A stretch of DNA of 64,000 bases from Taibaiella sp041660405 (GCA_041660405.1 JBAZWL010000018.1:1-64000); one strand, 5' to 3'. Shown: positions 1 through 9,462, counted from the first letter of the stretch. The notes: generated by a model not told the origin, from the sequence alone. Program-made: numbers and translations.

Positions 1-99
1 TATCCTCCGAGAGCATTGTTGGGGCGTTTAATGTGTTGCAACTCAAAACTAACCTTTATTACAATGCTCTCTTTATTCACTCTTAACTAGCAACTTGAG

Positions 100-348
100 T
101 TAAGTAGAGGTGGAAAGGCAAAAGTATCCAATCTTTCTGGACACCCTACCCGATGTAGGATGCTTTGCCTGACGACTACCTGCTCCTGCGATTGAAAAAA
201 GAAAATGCAACATTGAAGGTACAGATAAGATCCCTATTTCATCTGGTCGCAATCTACAAGGAACTGGTCGCTCTTTCAGCCCTTAAATCTAATCAGGTGC
301 TGGCAGTTCGAAAAAGTATGGAGCGGCTATTGCGTCATTGCAACGAAA
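100..348 (+). mobile_element. 5' fragment of the resident DDE insertion sequence
   Basis: This stretch matches the start of the transposase gene of the IS copies at 15615 and 39791. It encodes the same coiled-coil-like LLLRLKKEN...MERLL segment in the reading frame that opens near 165. Homology begins around the shared 'agaggtggaaaggcaaaag' and stops abruptly after 'tgcgtcattgcaacgaaa', where unrelated peptidase-relic sequence begins. The left terminus and the catalytic domain are missing, so it is an immobile remnant. Confidence 0.8.
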
Positions 349-589
349 TCCAATGCTCCATAACTAGGTGTACCTAATAATTTGACCTTCTTACTCTGCT
401 TTGCGATGAACAAAAAGTACTCTGCCGAACTTCCTGTACCCTTGTCAGCAAGGATAATAATGTGCCGAGTTTTTTTGGCCGCCAGCTCAACCTTTTCGAT
501 GTAGATAGATCTCCCGGTTTTGGCAATTTAATGACATCAAATAATCTAGCTGATTTTGTTTGCATAATGTGTAAGTTGAATTTAGTCAT
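348..589 (-). pseudogene. Decayed S41-family (C-terminal processing) peptidase fragment
   Basis: Two minus-strand reading frames join to give an S41/TSPc-like peptide. The upstream frame (589 down to about 510) reads LFDVIKLPKPGD. After one frameshift the other frame continues with IYIEKVELAAKKTRHIIIL, then ADKGTGSSAEYF and KVKLLGTPSYGALDF. In S41 peptidases the GTGSSAEYF block carries the catalytic serine and the KxKLxGxxTxGA block follows it. Only this catalytic C-terminal stretch survives. The 3' side is cut by the IS fragment at 348 and the 5' side ends near a decayed IS terminus. Identification rests on motif order only, so it is moderately sure. Confidence 0.55.
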
Positions 590-598
590 TTATTTCTA

Positions 599-669
599 TA
601 ACATTCTCCTCGCCAAACCATTCTCGGGCTTTTGCGTAAACTGAACTTTAGAATGCTCCTGGAATGTGC
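599..669. repeat. Decayed solo terminus of the resident IS
   Basis: The segment begins with an ACATTCT arm, has a GCGTAAAC...CTTTA core resembling half of the IS core palindrome, and ends with the right-arm signature GAATGCTCCTGGAATGTGC. Length (71 bp) and order of parts match the better solo ends at 17382 and 34080. The left arm and core are badly eroded. It may instead be just a right end. Confidence 0.35.
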
Positions 670-680
670 AGTGCACAAAT

Positions 681-912
681 AACCTTAAAACAAAGGCTAA
701 CTGAAAATCAGAACTTCCCTTGCAAAATGGTTTGCTAGATCTAAAGCCACCTTTTCGCACCGAAAGTTCTTTACATAGTTGCCTCTCATTTTAAAAGCGG
801 CGAAGGATAACCACGCCTGAACGGTTTTGCTGATTTGTATTTTCAGAGTTGCCCTAACAGTAAAATGTACGCAAATGCGTACATTTTACTGCAGAATGCT
901 CGTGGAATGTGA
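681..912 (+). mobile_element. 3' fragment and right end of the resident IS
   Basis: Sequence from 'aaccttaaaacaaaggctaac' matches the last codons of the IS transposase (RLTENQDFPCKMVCQT in intact frames) and the non-coding tail that follows. It ends in the right terminal repeat. The subterminal hairpin here is the longest of the family: 858-872 pairs perfectly with 877-891 (15 bp) around an AAAT loop. The outer arm GAATGCTCGTGGAATGTG abuts an integrase relic, which it interrupts. Confidence 0.75.
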
Positions 913-1420
913 GCTCCACTTGATAAATGAGCGGGTATGAGATAAAGTGGTTTTGAACCTCTTCAATGTAAGTGCCGCATAGTCCATACCTATCAGTTCC
1001 TTCATCTGGTCGTTATGATGCTGAAACACCTCCAGCACCATTTTCTTGTCATCACTTTTGCCTAGCAGCATGTTTTTTAGGGCTATCGCTGTAATATCCC
1101 TATCCTCCTCCAACAACATTTTCTTTGCCTGGTAAACCTTCAAGTTTAGAAGTTCCAGATAAGCGTTGAGGGTTTTGGCATCCTCTTTATTACCTATCTA
1201 TCGCCCTACCGGCCTTGGAATCCCAACGATCCTGATGCCATAATCTTTTTGCAGATACCTCATTCGACCTACCGTTCACAGTAATTCTTAAATACACGTA
1301 TCGCGTACCATCCTTCATACTTTTGGCTTGCTTCAAAAAGAAGAAAAAACCAAAACTTCTTTCCATCATAACGCTAACAATTAAGATAGCAAAGTTCGGA
1401 CTGCTACGACTACAAAACAA
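911..1420 (-). pseudogene. Truncated tyrosine-recombinase-like integrase (N-terminal part)
   Basis: Two minus-strand frames, offset near 1190-1145, together read like the N-terminus of a Bacteroidota integrase. An arm-type DNA-binding domain (FFLKQAKSMKDGTRYVYLRITVNG, then a KRLWHQDRWDSKAGRA segment) is followed by the start of the SAM-like core-binding domain (KMVLEVFQHHNDQMKELIGMDYAALTLKRFKTTL). The catalytic domain with its R-H-R-Y residues is absent. The reading frame runs straight into the IS right end at about 910, so the gene was cut by that insertion or a later deletion. A frameshift adds further decay. Confidence 0.65.
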
Positions 1421-1620
1421 GATGTAAAGAAGGTGAACATGTTGATGTTCAACAAGGTGAGGTTAGATTTAAGCATCCAGAGGAGCGCACATTTGAGATA
1501 TGGTATCTTCTTCGTCATAATCATCCCGTATTGGTTTCTTTAACACTCGATTGTGATTTAACAAGTTCGAGTCCCTGCATTTTCATCATAAAATGTAAAT
1601 ATGGGAAACCGTTGTTGTGA
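1391..1620 (+). other. Open frame without a start codon, possible gene relic
   Basis: A 76-codon plus-strand frame ending in TGA at 1618-1620 has no in-frame ATG near its beginning. Its peptide includes EVRFKHPEERTFEIWYLLR and LVSLTLDC, which look protein-like but match no family I recognise. It partly overlaps the 5' end of the integrase relic on the other strand. It could be the tail of a deleted gene or a chance open frame. Confidence 0.2.
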
Positions 1621-1760
1621 AAATGAGAACATAAGTCATTACACTTGGCTCTAAAATATAGTAAAATAAATCAGTCCGTGTATTTAGCTCCTTTTATTTA
1701 ATTAATACCAAATCCAAAGACGCAACTTACTTTTGTGTATTACTGTATTTCAGGAGCAGT

Positions 1761-1803
1761 AAAAAAAGCAAAACCCCTGATAAACAGGGGTTTTGCTTTT
1801 TTT
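1761..1803. terminator. Strong bidirectional stem-loop terminator
   Basis: A perfect 19-bp stem (1761-1779 with 1785-1803) surrounds a 5-nt loop (ATAAA). The GC-rich top CCCCTG/CAGGGG is flanked by A7 on one side and T7 on the other, so it can terminate in both directions. No intact gene ends next to it, which suggests that the gene it served has been lost. Confidence 0.75.
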
Positions 1804-1949
1804 AATTATTTTACCTGTGATTTGAATAGAATCGAACCTAAATATAACTCGCTTTGCGCAGTCATTTACTATGGTCTGTCTATCTTAAATAGACTAATAA
1901 TAATTTTTAATTATATCTTCGAAATTTCATCACAAATTATTCCTGTAGC

Positions 1950-2087
1950 GTGTCCGGGAAATTCTTTGAAACTTTATTGTCAATTTTGGAGGTCATAGAA
2001 CCAATAGTTGCAAATAATCGTAACCTGAAAATACCTATGCTTCATGATGCAAGCCTGATTAAGCACCCCACTCGAAAGCCAAAATAA
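1950..2087 (+). repeat. Dispersed coding relic, copy 1 (GKFFETLL unit)
   Basis: A 45-codon open stretch reads GKFFETLLSILEVIEPIVANN, then LKIPMLHD, and stops at TAA 2085-2087. The same peptide occurs at 41431-41520 and 54022-54198 with DNA similarity confined to this part. All three keep the frame through the shared block. There is no good start codon in any copy. Function and family are unknown. Confidence 0.55.
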
Positions 2088-2177
2088 AAAAATTAAATAA
2101 CTCAGGTAAGGAAGGTCGTAGTTCGGGTAAGATTAAAGAGAGTGACAATGCCTGTATTATCCGCCGAACAAAAATGA

Positions 2178-2203
2178 ATCGGACGGCTGGAAAGCCGTCC
2201 GAT
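2178..2203. terminator. Stem-loop terminator
   Basis: An 11-bp perfect stem (ATCGGACGGCT with its complement, 2178-2188 and 2193-2203) closes a GGAA tetraloop and is followed by TTTT on the plus strand. It could end transcription in either direction, including leftward transcription from the 2.3-9 kb genes, although it lies about 140 bp past the last stop codon. Confidence 0.6.
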
Positions 2204-2340
2204 TTTTACCAATTAAACCAACCGTAGTGAATAAACCCTCTACTTTTATTCAACAACAATCTTTAAAGCTTTTGGCAAGCACCTACCTGTTATTTATAAT
2301 TTATATCCCTTTCTCTGAAATCCAGGTTGCTGCTGTACAT

Positions 2341-2589
2341 TTAAATGCTGTGTAAAATCGCAAAGGCGATAAGCCCAAACAGGCAGAAATAGATTAAAAC
2401 CTTTATCCCGCTTTTAAATAATGATGTAGTTTCTGGCGTCATGAAGATTCGTTTTAAATGTGAGGAAGTACCAATATCGGCAACTCCCCCACATTGCAAA
2501 TTCAATTGGCTATTATAGTCTATGGTTTTATAAATAAACTTGTGTGATTCGACATGATCACCATTAGTAATTTTCAACAGCTTTTTCAT
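2341..2589 (-). CDS. Small hypothetical membrane protein
   Basis: An 82-codon gene starting MKKLLKITNG lies about 27 bp downstream of the giant T9SS gene on the same strand, so it may be co-transcribed. The only clear feature is one C-terminal hydrophobic segment (about residues 59-80, VLIYFCLFGLIAFAIL) that could anchor it in the inner membrane with its N-terminus in the cytoplasm. An upstream TTG would add six residues, but ATG at 2589 is more plausible. I recognise no family, and a chance open frame is possible. Confidence 0.35.
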   Translation of the reverse strand: MKKLLKITNGDHVESHKFIYKTIDYNSQLNLQCGGVADIGTSSHLKRIFMTPETTSLFKSGIKVLIYFCLFGLIAFAILHSI

Positions 2590-2616
2590 AAACCTAATAT
2601 CCACCAACTACATCGT

Positions 2617-5600
2617 CTACTGTTTTACGATCTTATGGATACTTATACCTTGTTCGGTAGCAACATGGATAAAATAAATTCCTGAAACGAGTTTACCAAT
2701 ATCCATTCTATATACCGGGCCTTCATCTATATCAATGTTTCTCAGCACCTTGCCAGCAACATCAATTAAGCGGATATTACTTCTTCCGTTCAGTCCTTGT
2801 ATCCATACTTCAACACGAGCAGGATTGGGTACTACTTTTATACCGTGGCTGAGCTGGTTAAATAATATAGATCTCACAGGACTATATCGAGAAGCGCCGT
2901 CCATATCAAGGAGTTTCAAACGATAATAGTTATAACCATTCATTGGCTTAGCATCGACATATTTATAATTCAACACTATGGTACTATTGCCACCTTGCGC
3001 TTTACTGCCAACAAAATTAATTTTGCTCCAGTCACGTGCATTAACGCTACGTTCTATTTCAAAGCCTGCATTATTTTGTTCTGAAGCTGTTGTCCAGCTT
3101 AAAACTGCATGATTTCCATTTTTAGTTAGATTGAAATCCAACAAATTAACGGGCAAAACCACAGAGGTTGCTTCTGTCGATGACAGATACACAAAAGTGC
3201 CGAATGTAAATGAGTCAACATTATGGAACTCGACATAATGTACGCCACCTTCTACACCGGTGGCATCTGGAACAACTGCCAATCCCAGCCCTGAATTAAA
3301 TACGCCATCGCCATATATATCTGTTACAACATCATCGGCATTACCACTATACCTGAACCAGCCATTGGTAACAGCACCTGTAACTGTTGTCGCATCCATT
3401 TCTCCCTGGCTGTAGTATATCCTTACTTTACCCGTAGATAGCGGAGTGCTATTACTGTCTACTACCGTAGTAATGCGAGGCATGAGTTTAGTATTACGGA
3501 CACCATCATCGAACTCTGTACCATTAGGCGTTATAATAACATCGAAATGATCCATTTCCGCCGTTGTGAACCCTGATAATCCCAACAGGTTCTGCATTGC
3601 TTCGTTTGTTCTATGATAGTATGTCCACTCGCCAACACCACAGGTACCATACTCACCGGTCAATTCTACAGTATCAGGTAAATAGGCCGTACCCAAACTC
3701 ATTGGTGTAACTCTAGCATAAGTAAAGTAGCTGGTACCATTCGGGAACGCATGTATCGCGTCATAGTCGGTACCGTTTACCGTAAGTGGCTTAGCTATTA
3801 CATTAGTAGCGAAAGTTGAATCATCTGCGTAGACGATCGCATAGTCAGCACAAGCATCCGCCGAAAGTGCAGTATTTCCTACTGAAGCTACCGGGAAACG
3901 GATAAGTACTTCTTGCGAAACATTGGTATTCTGTATTTTCCATACACGGTTCATCCGGCGTCCGTTATCGGTACTGCCTGCATATTCAAAAGTTGTGTAC
4001 GTGCCGACAGCATTTGTCATCGCAGTAGTATTTCCATTATCTCCCCAAACCAGGAACTGGCCGTCGTTAAGCGCATTGGAATTAGTCGCATTTGTACTTG
4101 TTATCTCACCCAGGCCTATGATTATCTGGCCGTTGATATTGGTATTAGCACTACGGCTTTGCTTTTGGTGTAAGGCAGAGCGGAAATCATTTGCTATACC
4201 TGCGATGTTATTATCAAACGTGCTGTCACTGGCATATACCACATCAGAAACGCTGCTCAGGTAATCAGGAGCCCCGATACCATTCTCATTCCTTAACGTT
4301 ATTCCGTATTTGATAGCCAGATAAGAATTGATTCTCTGTTTTTCATCCCCGGCAGAATTCTGATGATCCACACTATAAGCAAATACTTCAGGAATACCGC
4401 CCTGATATACTTCATTACCATTTGTTGTAAGGAAAACGCCTTCGGAACCTATCGCAAAATTCAAATTAGCTGCCGGAGCCTGTATCGTACCAATATTGAA
4501 AGAAGCCGTGGAATCTATTTTCCCGTTCATATTGATATATAAACCATTGGTAAGGCCTCTCCATGCCATGCCACCAATATGTGCCGGTGTAGTGTTAAGG
4601 CTTTCATTAATATTCAATGGGAGCCCATTGTCCCTCCACAGTTGATAATTATTGTCGCCCCTTACAAAATTCGGGTCATCATCTCCCCAGCCATAGGCAG
4701 TACGGTAGCCACCGGCATTAGAGTTGTACATTACACCATAGGTGGAACCGGCACTTGTAGTACCTGAGAAATAAGTTTCCTCCTGATTATAGAAGAAATC
4801 ATTCGAACCGTCAAAATAGTAGAAAGGATTATAATTAAAGAAGTAATTTTTACTATCCGCAGTATACGCTGAGTCTGCAATCAATAAAGGCTCATTGGCT
4901 ACACCATTGGGTTGACTTACATCCCTACCGTTCCCTGATATATCCTGCCAGAAATCTTTGGCACCGGGTGTGGTAACACCATCATCAGCTTTATGCCACA
5001 TCAAGATCCCGTTGGTAACCCCGCCCGGGGCTTGTACGAATGCCGCAAAAGTGAAATACTGTCCATCTGCCAGCGTTACATCTGCATAAGCATAGTCCGT
5101 GCCGTTTATCGCCTGGGTATTATCCATATCTGTAACCATGTCAGATGCATCGATAGTGCTATCGTTACTCTGAATCAGTTTCAAATTAGCAAAGCCCCTG
5201 GGCCAAGCCACGCGCACGGTACCGATACTGTTCGTGTTTTGGACCTTCCATACAGATGCAAAACGGTAATTTACATCGCTTATTCCTGTGATAGGTACCG
5301 ATGGGCTTTTGGCTGAATCGTTATCGCCCCAAACAAGAAATTGTCCATTTGTCAATGAACCCGTGTTTCCGGCATTGGTATTGGCCAACCCGGTGGTACT
5401 AATCAATATCTGCCTGCCTGGATTGATACTCCAAGACTGTCTCTGATATAAGGAACCTTCATCATCTCTTGCGATACCGGCAATGTTATGTTGGTACCCG
5501 GTATTGGCTAATGTATCCCATACTATATTGCCCTGTGAATTAATATAGTTGGTAGCTACTGTCTGATCAAGCGTAATACCATATTTAAGCGCGAGATAAC

Positions 5601-8600
5601 TGTGAATCTTATGAAGATTTGAATCCAGCATATCATCCCCGGAAGGATTGTGGTACAAAATAACCTCAGCGATATCACCGTTAAAGTTATCGCCGCTTGT
5701 ACCGTCTGCACCTATATAGGCTCCTTTTGTTGGTAATAAGTAATTACCACCTGTATAGGGATAAGGTGAAGGATAGTTTTTCATTAACCCATTATAAAAG
5801 CCTCTTTGTGTTCCCTGAGCCGGTGTTTTGGGTAAGATGGCAGAATAGATACCACAATTATTAGGGGTTAGGATTGCTGCGGCTGTAACATTATAATTGT
5901 TTCCAATTGTGGGAAATGCGGTATTACTACCGGCACCTGAGTAAAAGAACCCATCATCATTTCCCGCAATGGCAAATAGCGCCCTGGTATTTGCGTCCCT
6001 GTTAGGGTTCCTGGCTACCACTATATAATGAACGGACCCAGCACTGTTTAAATAATCAGTAGTATTATCCCGAAGGTAGTTGTTTGTACCATTGAAGGTA
6101 ACCGTAGGATTGAAATTCCAAGTACTGGTATAATCAGTCTGGTCATTATATGGTAATGCCGCTACACCATTAGGCGTCAATGTAACCTCATTAGTAGTAG
6201 TAGAGTGCCATTCCGTCACCAATTTGTTAGCATCGGTTACCACTCCATTATCACCTTTATACCAGAGTGACAAATCATCCCCTATGCCGCCAGGACCCGC
6301 CACATATCCTGCCAGGGTAAAATACTGCCCATCACTTAAAGTAACGTCGGAATAATTGTAAACAACGCCATTTATCGTGGTTGAGTTGGAAGACATATCT
6401 GTTATCACATCCGTATTATCAAAGGTTTCATCCGCACTTTGAACCAAATGGATATTAGGGATACCACTAGGCCAAGCCACACGTACGGTTTGTACATTCT
6501 CGGTATTTTGTACTTTCCAAATAGCAGCAAATCGTAGGTTAAGGCCAGTAATTCCAGCAATAGGAGCACCAAGGGACTTTGCCAATCCATTATCGCCCCA
6601 TACCAGGAACTGTCCATCGGTAAGAGAGATTGTATTACTATCATTAGTATTGGCCAGCGCTGTAGTGCCAATCAATACCTGTTGCCCACCATTCACGCTT
6701 ATACTTTGCTTCTGATCCAAGGCTGAAAGGTTGTCGTTAGCAATGCCGGCAACATTATTATAGTAGGTGCTGTTAGCGATAGCATTCCATACCGTATCCC
6801 CTTGTGCGCTTATATAGTTAGTGCTATCCTGTAAAGTAATACCATACTTGATGGCTAAGTAAGCATCTACTTTATTTCTTTCAGCGGCAGTCAAATTACC
6901 AGCACCGTAGATAATTACTTCACCAATATTCCCCTTAAACCCCCAGTCATCACCTCCCGGAGGATTAACACCTCCATTGGCACCAAATATATGACCGCCT
7001 GCCATCAGTCCCCTTGTTGAGTAGGTACTTGGGGTAACTGTCGACGCTCCGTTTAACCCTTTGGTAACGTTCAGGTCGGTAAACTTATGGTACATGATAC
7101 TTGGGATATCAGTGAGGAAATCCGAATTCCCCGGGTTGACAATCACTAAACCGCCACCACTATTATTCCTACTTGCGATATTACCACTTGCATAAAATGC
7201 CGGCTGGTCCCAGTTAACGCCATTGAAGGTCGTGTTATCCATGCCAATATTGAAGAACCGGGTACCGGTCATCCCTTCCTTGGTCAATGTGAATATATCA
7301 AAATTCACATCTTCAAGCGTTGACCCGGAAATACTACCAATCATCTGGTTTATCTCCGTAAAATTAACACCCGGATTAAAATTGAAATATTTAGCAGAGC
7401 CTTCTTTAAAATAGGGAAGAGGTGCTGTATTGATCTGAGTGGAAATGGTACCGAAAGCAGCATCTGTCCAGGAGGTAACATTTGTACTGTCCCCCCCAAC
7501 TGTTGCCACACCTTTATCTGCCCTGTACCATTGCGTCAAACCATTAGTAACACCACCGGGAGCCTGAACGAAGGCACCTAAAGTGAAGTATTGCCCATTA
7601 TCCAAGGTAACATCTGCATAATTATAGACAACACCGTTTACGGTGACTTCGTTGGCAGACATGCCGGTTGTAAGATCTGATCCATCAATGGTAACATCTG
7701 TACTCTGTATCAGGGTCAGGTTAGAAAATCCCTTGGGCCAGGCTAGCCTTACGGTACCAACGCCATTGTTCTGAACTTTCCAGATAGCTGCAAAATGATG
7801 ATTGATACCGGCAATAGAAGAAATAGCAACAACGGGCGCCTTTTTGGCTCCGTTATCTCCCCAAATCAGATACTGCCCATCGGTCAATGTACCGGTGTTC
7901 CCGGCGTTTGTGTTACTGAGGCCGCCAATACCTATCAATACCTGCCTGCCGCCATCGGTGCTCCAGGATTGTTTTTGGTATAAAGCACCATTATTATCCC
8001 GCGCTATTCCGGCTATGTGATTCCCGAATCCTGTATTCGCGGATTGGCCCCAAACCGTAACGCCGGTAGAGTTCTTATAGTCTTTGGTACCATTGGCATA
8101 AGTAGTCCCATATTTGATGGAAAGATAACTCTCCACCTGGTCCATTTGCGCTTCGGTAAGCTTTTCTTCAAAAACCAAGACTTCATTGAGCTGACCGCTA
8201 AAGGCGCCCCAGTTATTATCAGCGCCGATCCTCAGGTCCCTGGCACCTGTGCTTAAGTTAGCATTACTCAACTGGTTTGTATTGTATGTTACCCTGTTAC
8301 CATCCAGGGACACGGTTGCCGCAGCATAAGAGGAAGTACTACCACCACCATTCTGCCAGCCGGAACCGGCGGTAAAGAATGATCCGGCCGCCTGGACCTC
8401 ATCACTTATCCCCTGATAACCGGGACCTCCTGTAAAGAACAATAATTTATAGTTATTGAAAAAATGCAACCCGGGATAATCCATGGATGCATTGAACGCC
8501 ATAAATCCACTGCCTTTTTGTACATTCATAAAGCCTGCCGCATAGAACGTACCATTCTCTCTGTCGATCACGTCTACCCCGGTTCCAGCTGTAAACTGCA

Positions 8601-8958
8601 TCCAATCGTTACTGCCATCGAACGTAATAGTGGGATTGAAGTTGGCCAATGTAGTAGCATTGGAATATACAGGACGGCTGCCTGTGACCACTTGCAGTAA
8701 GTGGTAGCCGTTGCTGCCCTGATCATTCCATTGCTGCACAGTCGCATTATTTGAAGCGAGGGTAGTGCCCGCATCAGAATATACTGCTGCATCAGCTTTA
8801 TACCAAGCGGCAGTACTGACACCTCCGGGCGATTGTGCGTAGGAAGGCGCCCCCCCTATCATAGCTGCAAACAGCATAATTTGACTAAAAGGTCTTTTTT
8901 TTGACCAGCCACAGAAAAGAGGTGAATCCTTTCGGACGGAAAAGTAGCGTTTACTCAT
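2617..8958 (-). CDS. Giant four-repeat surface protein with T9SS type A sorting domain
   Basis: A 2113-residue secreted protein. An N-terminal signal peptide ends near AQSPGG (about residue 45). Four tandem units of roughly 420 residues follow, starting near residues 43, 465, 888 and 1310. Each opens with PGG(V/I)...W(Y/H)(K/R)(A/G)D, runs through a LamG/concanavalin-like jelly roll (FNPT.TFDGSN, E.L.Y), then a GDNG/WKVQN/RVAWP block, and closes with a YADVTL..GQYFT strand. After a last WKIQN-type unit comes a conserved LPVNLL.F.......LSW.T.SE..N.GFEIERS domain (about 1930) and a C-terminal Por-type sorting tail (about 2040-2113, VVPNPAR...GIYFIHV...KIVKQ). It is presumably exported by T9SS and attached to or released from the surface as an adhesin or glycan-binding protein; the ligand is unknown. 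It lies divergent from a kinase/regulator pair. Confidence 0.85.
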   Translation of the reverse strand: MSKRYFSVRKDSPLFCGWSKKRPFSQIMLFAAMIGGAPSYAQSPGGVSTAAWYKADAAVYSDAGTTLASNNATVQQWNDQGSNGYHLLQVVTGSRPVYSNATTLANFNPTITFDGSNDWMQFTAGTGVDVIDRENGTFYAAGFMNVQKGSGFMAFNASMDYPGLHFFNNYKLLFFTGGPGYQGISDEVQAAGSFFTAGSGWQNGGGSTSSYAAATVSLDGNRVTYNTNQLSNANLSTGARDLRIGADNNWGAFSGQLNEVLVFEEKLTEAQMDQVESYLSIKYGTTYANGTKDYKNSTGVTVWGQSANTGFGNHIAGIARDNNGALYQKQSWSTDGGRQVLIGIGGLSNTNAGNTGTLTDGQYLIWGDNGAKKAPVVAISSIAGINHHFAAIWKVQNNGVGTVRLAWPKGFSNLTLIQSTDVTIDGSDLTTGMSANEVTVNGVVYNYADVTLDNGQYFTLGAFVQAPGGVTNGLTQWYRADKGVATVGGDSTNVTSWTDAAFGTISTQINTAPLPYFKEGSAKYFNFNPGVNFTEINQMIGSISGSTLEDVNFDIFTLTKEGMTGTRFFNIGMDNTTFNGVNWDQPAFYASGNIASRNNSGGGLVIVNPGNSDFLTDIPSIMYHKFTDLNVTKGLNGASTVTPSTYSTRGLMAGGHIFGANGGVNPPGGDDWGFKGNIGEVIIYGAGNLTAAERNKVDAYLAIKYGITLQDSTNYISAQGDTVWNAIANSTYYNNVAGIANDNLSALDQKQSISVNGGQQVLIGTTALANTNDSNTISLTDGQFLVWGDNGLAKSLGAPIAGITGLNLRFAAIWKVQNTENVQTVRVAWPSGIPNIHLVQSADETFDNTDVITDMSSNSTTINGVVYNYSDVTLSDGQYFTLAGYVAGPGGIGDDLSLWYKGDNGVVTDANKLVTEWHSTTTNEVTLTPNGVAALPYNDQTDYTSTWNFNPTVTFNGTNNYLRDNTTDYLNSAGSVHYIVVARNPNRDANTRALFAIAGNDDGFFYSGAGSNTAFPTIGNNYNVTAAAILTPNNCGIYSAILPKTPAQGTQRGFYNGLMKNYPSPYPYTGGNYLLPTKGAYIGADGTSGDNFNGDIAEVILYHNPSGDDMLDSNLHKIHSYLALKYGITLDQTVATNYINSQGNIVWDTLANTGYQHNIAGIARDDEGSLYQRQSWSINPGRQILISTTGLANTNAGNTGSLTNGQFLVWGDNDSAKSPSVPITGISDVNYRFASVWKVQNTNSIGTVRVAWPRGFANLKLIQSNDSTIDASDMVTDMDNTQAINGTDYAYADVTLADGQYFTFAAFVQAPGGVTNGILMWHKADDGVTTPGAKDFWQDISGNGRDVSQPNGVANEPLLIADSAYTADSKNYFFNYNPFYYFDGSNDFFYNQEETYFSGTTSAGSTYGVMYNSNAGGYRTAYGWGDDDPNFVRGDNNYQLWRDNGLPLNINESLNTTPAHIGGMAWRGLTNGLYINMNGKIDSTASFNIGTIQAPAANLNFAIGSEGVFLTTNGNEVYQGGIPEVFAYSVDHQNSAGDEKQRINSYLAIKYGITLRNENGIGAPDYLSSVSDVVYASDSTFDNNIAGIANDFRSALHQKQSRSANTNINGQIIIGLGEITSTNATNSNALNDGQFLVWGDNGNTTAMTNAVGTYTTFEYAGSTDNGRRMNRVWKIQNTNVSQEVLIRFPVASVGNTALSADACADYAIVYADDSTFATNVIAKPLTVNGTDYDAIHAFPNGTSYFTYARVTPMSLGTAYLPDTVELTGEYGTCGVGEWTYYHRTNEAMQNLLGLSGFTTAEMDHFDVIITPNGTEFDDGVRNTKLMPRITTVVDSNSTPLSTGKVRIYYSQGEMDATTVTGAVTNGWFRYSGNADDVVTDIYGDGVFNSGLGLAVVPDATGVEGGVHYVEFHNVDSFTFGTFVYLSSTEATSVVLPVNLLDFNLTKNGNHAVLSWTTASEQNNAGFEIERSVNARDWSKINFVGSKAQGGNSTIVLNYKYVDAKPMNGYNYYRLKLLDMDGASRYSPVRSILFNQLSHGIKVVPNPARVEVWIQGLNGRSNIRLIDVAGKVLRNIDIDEGPVYRMDIGKLVSGIYFIHVATEQGISIHKIVKQ

Positions 8959-9349
8959 AGTATTTGGTTTTATATTTTGATTGGAAAAGAATTACTATGA
9001 TTTGATAAGGGACGTCTGTCCCCAACAAAAAAAATCCGCTACTAAATTAACAGCATGCACTTTGCCATTTCAATACTGTAGTATGACTTGAAAGCAATAA
9101 TTGAGGAACCTCTATAGTGGAAACAATCAGAAGAAATAGAATAACAATCATTGTCAACAACAAAGCTGTCTTTCACTGGTTATGCATTTAGAGTTAAGCC
9201 TTCCTTATTTATTAAAAATACTGAGCGGAAAGCTTGCAAATTGGGAGTACAGCTTTAACCTTAGGAATTGCATGCATTTCCTGGCGAATCGCAACGGCAA
9301 GCATGATTATTCCTGGTATTGAAATATTACAATACTGCCATAGAGAAAA
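8959..9349. other. Divergent intergenic region
   Basis: This stretch separates the minus-strand surface protein from the plus-strand kinase. It holds no supported gene. I could not find a TAnnTTTG promoter for the leftward gene; the rightward promoter lies just beyond, at 9361-9392. Confidence 0.5.
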
Positions 9350-9375
9350 TTCAATTGTTTATTGAAACAATTGAA
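9350..9375. promoter_or_regulatory. Inverted repeat overlapping the kinase promoter
   Basis: TTCAATTGTTT (9350-9360) is followed by ATTG and then its exact complement AAACAATTGAA (9365-9375). The repeat covers the TTG of the -33 element, so a protein bound here would block or modulate transcription of the kinase/regulator pair. The adjacent LuxR-type regulator is the obvious candidate, by inference only. Confidence 0.5.
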
Positions 9376-9392
9376 GTTGTTGATTAGCTTTG
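9361..9392 (+). promoter_or_regulatory. Bacteroidota-type RpoD promoter
   Basis: TTG at 9362-9364 and TAGCTTTG at 9385-9392 are 20 bp apart. This matches the Bacteroidota -33 (TTG/TTTG) and -7 (TAnnTTTG) elements. Transcription would begin near 9399, giving a leader of about 64 bases before the kinase start at 9463. Confidence 0.55.
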
Positions 9393-9462
9393 CCGCACAA
9401 TTGATATTTCATGTCCGGCAGGTCCAGATTGTTTATAGCCAAAAACCAACACCAAAACCAAA

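Larger units (their letters stand above)
1621..2340. other. Non-coding stretch with two hairpins and one coding relic
   Basis: No convincing complete gene is present. The stretch holds two strong stem-loops (1761-1803 and 2178-2203), listed separately, and one copy of the dispersed GKFFETLL relic (1950-2087). The rest is AT-rich sequence in which I see nothing further. Confidence 0.6.

Noticed and set aside
1553..1600. tRNA-like T-arm ('aagttcgagtccctgc') near an integrase relic, possible attachment site
   Set aside because: The stem around the TTCGAGT loop does not pair, and no acceptor, D or anticodon arm is present. A matching second copy was not found.
1735..1998. 87-codon plus-strand frame
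   Set aside because: It runs through a perfect terminator hairpin and into a dispersed relic in another frame, so it is not a gene.
2617..8958. Four repeats as a possible assembly duplication
   Set aside because: The units differ throughout at the protein level and have unit-specific inserts, so they are ancient tandem duplications rather than an artefact.
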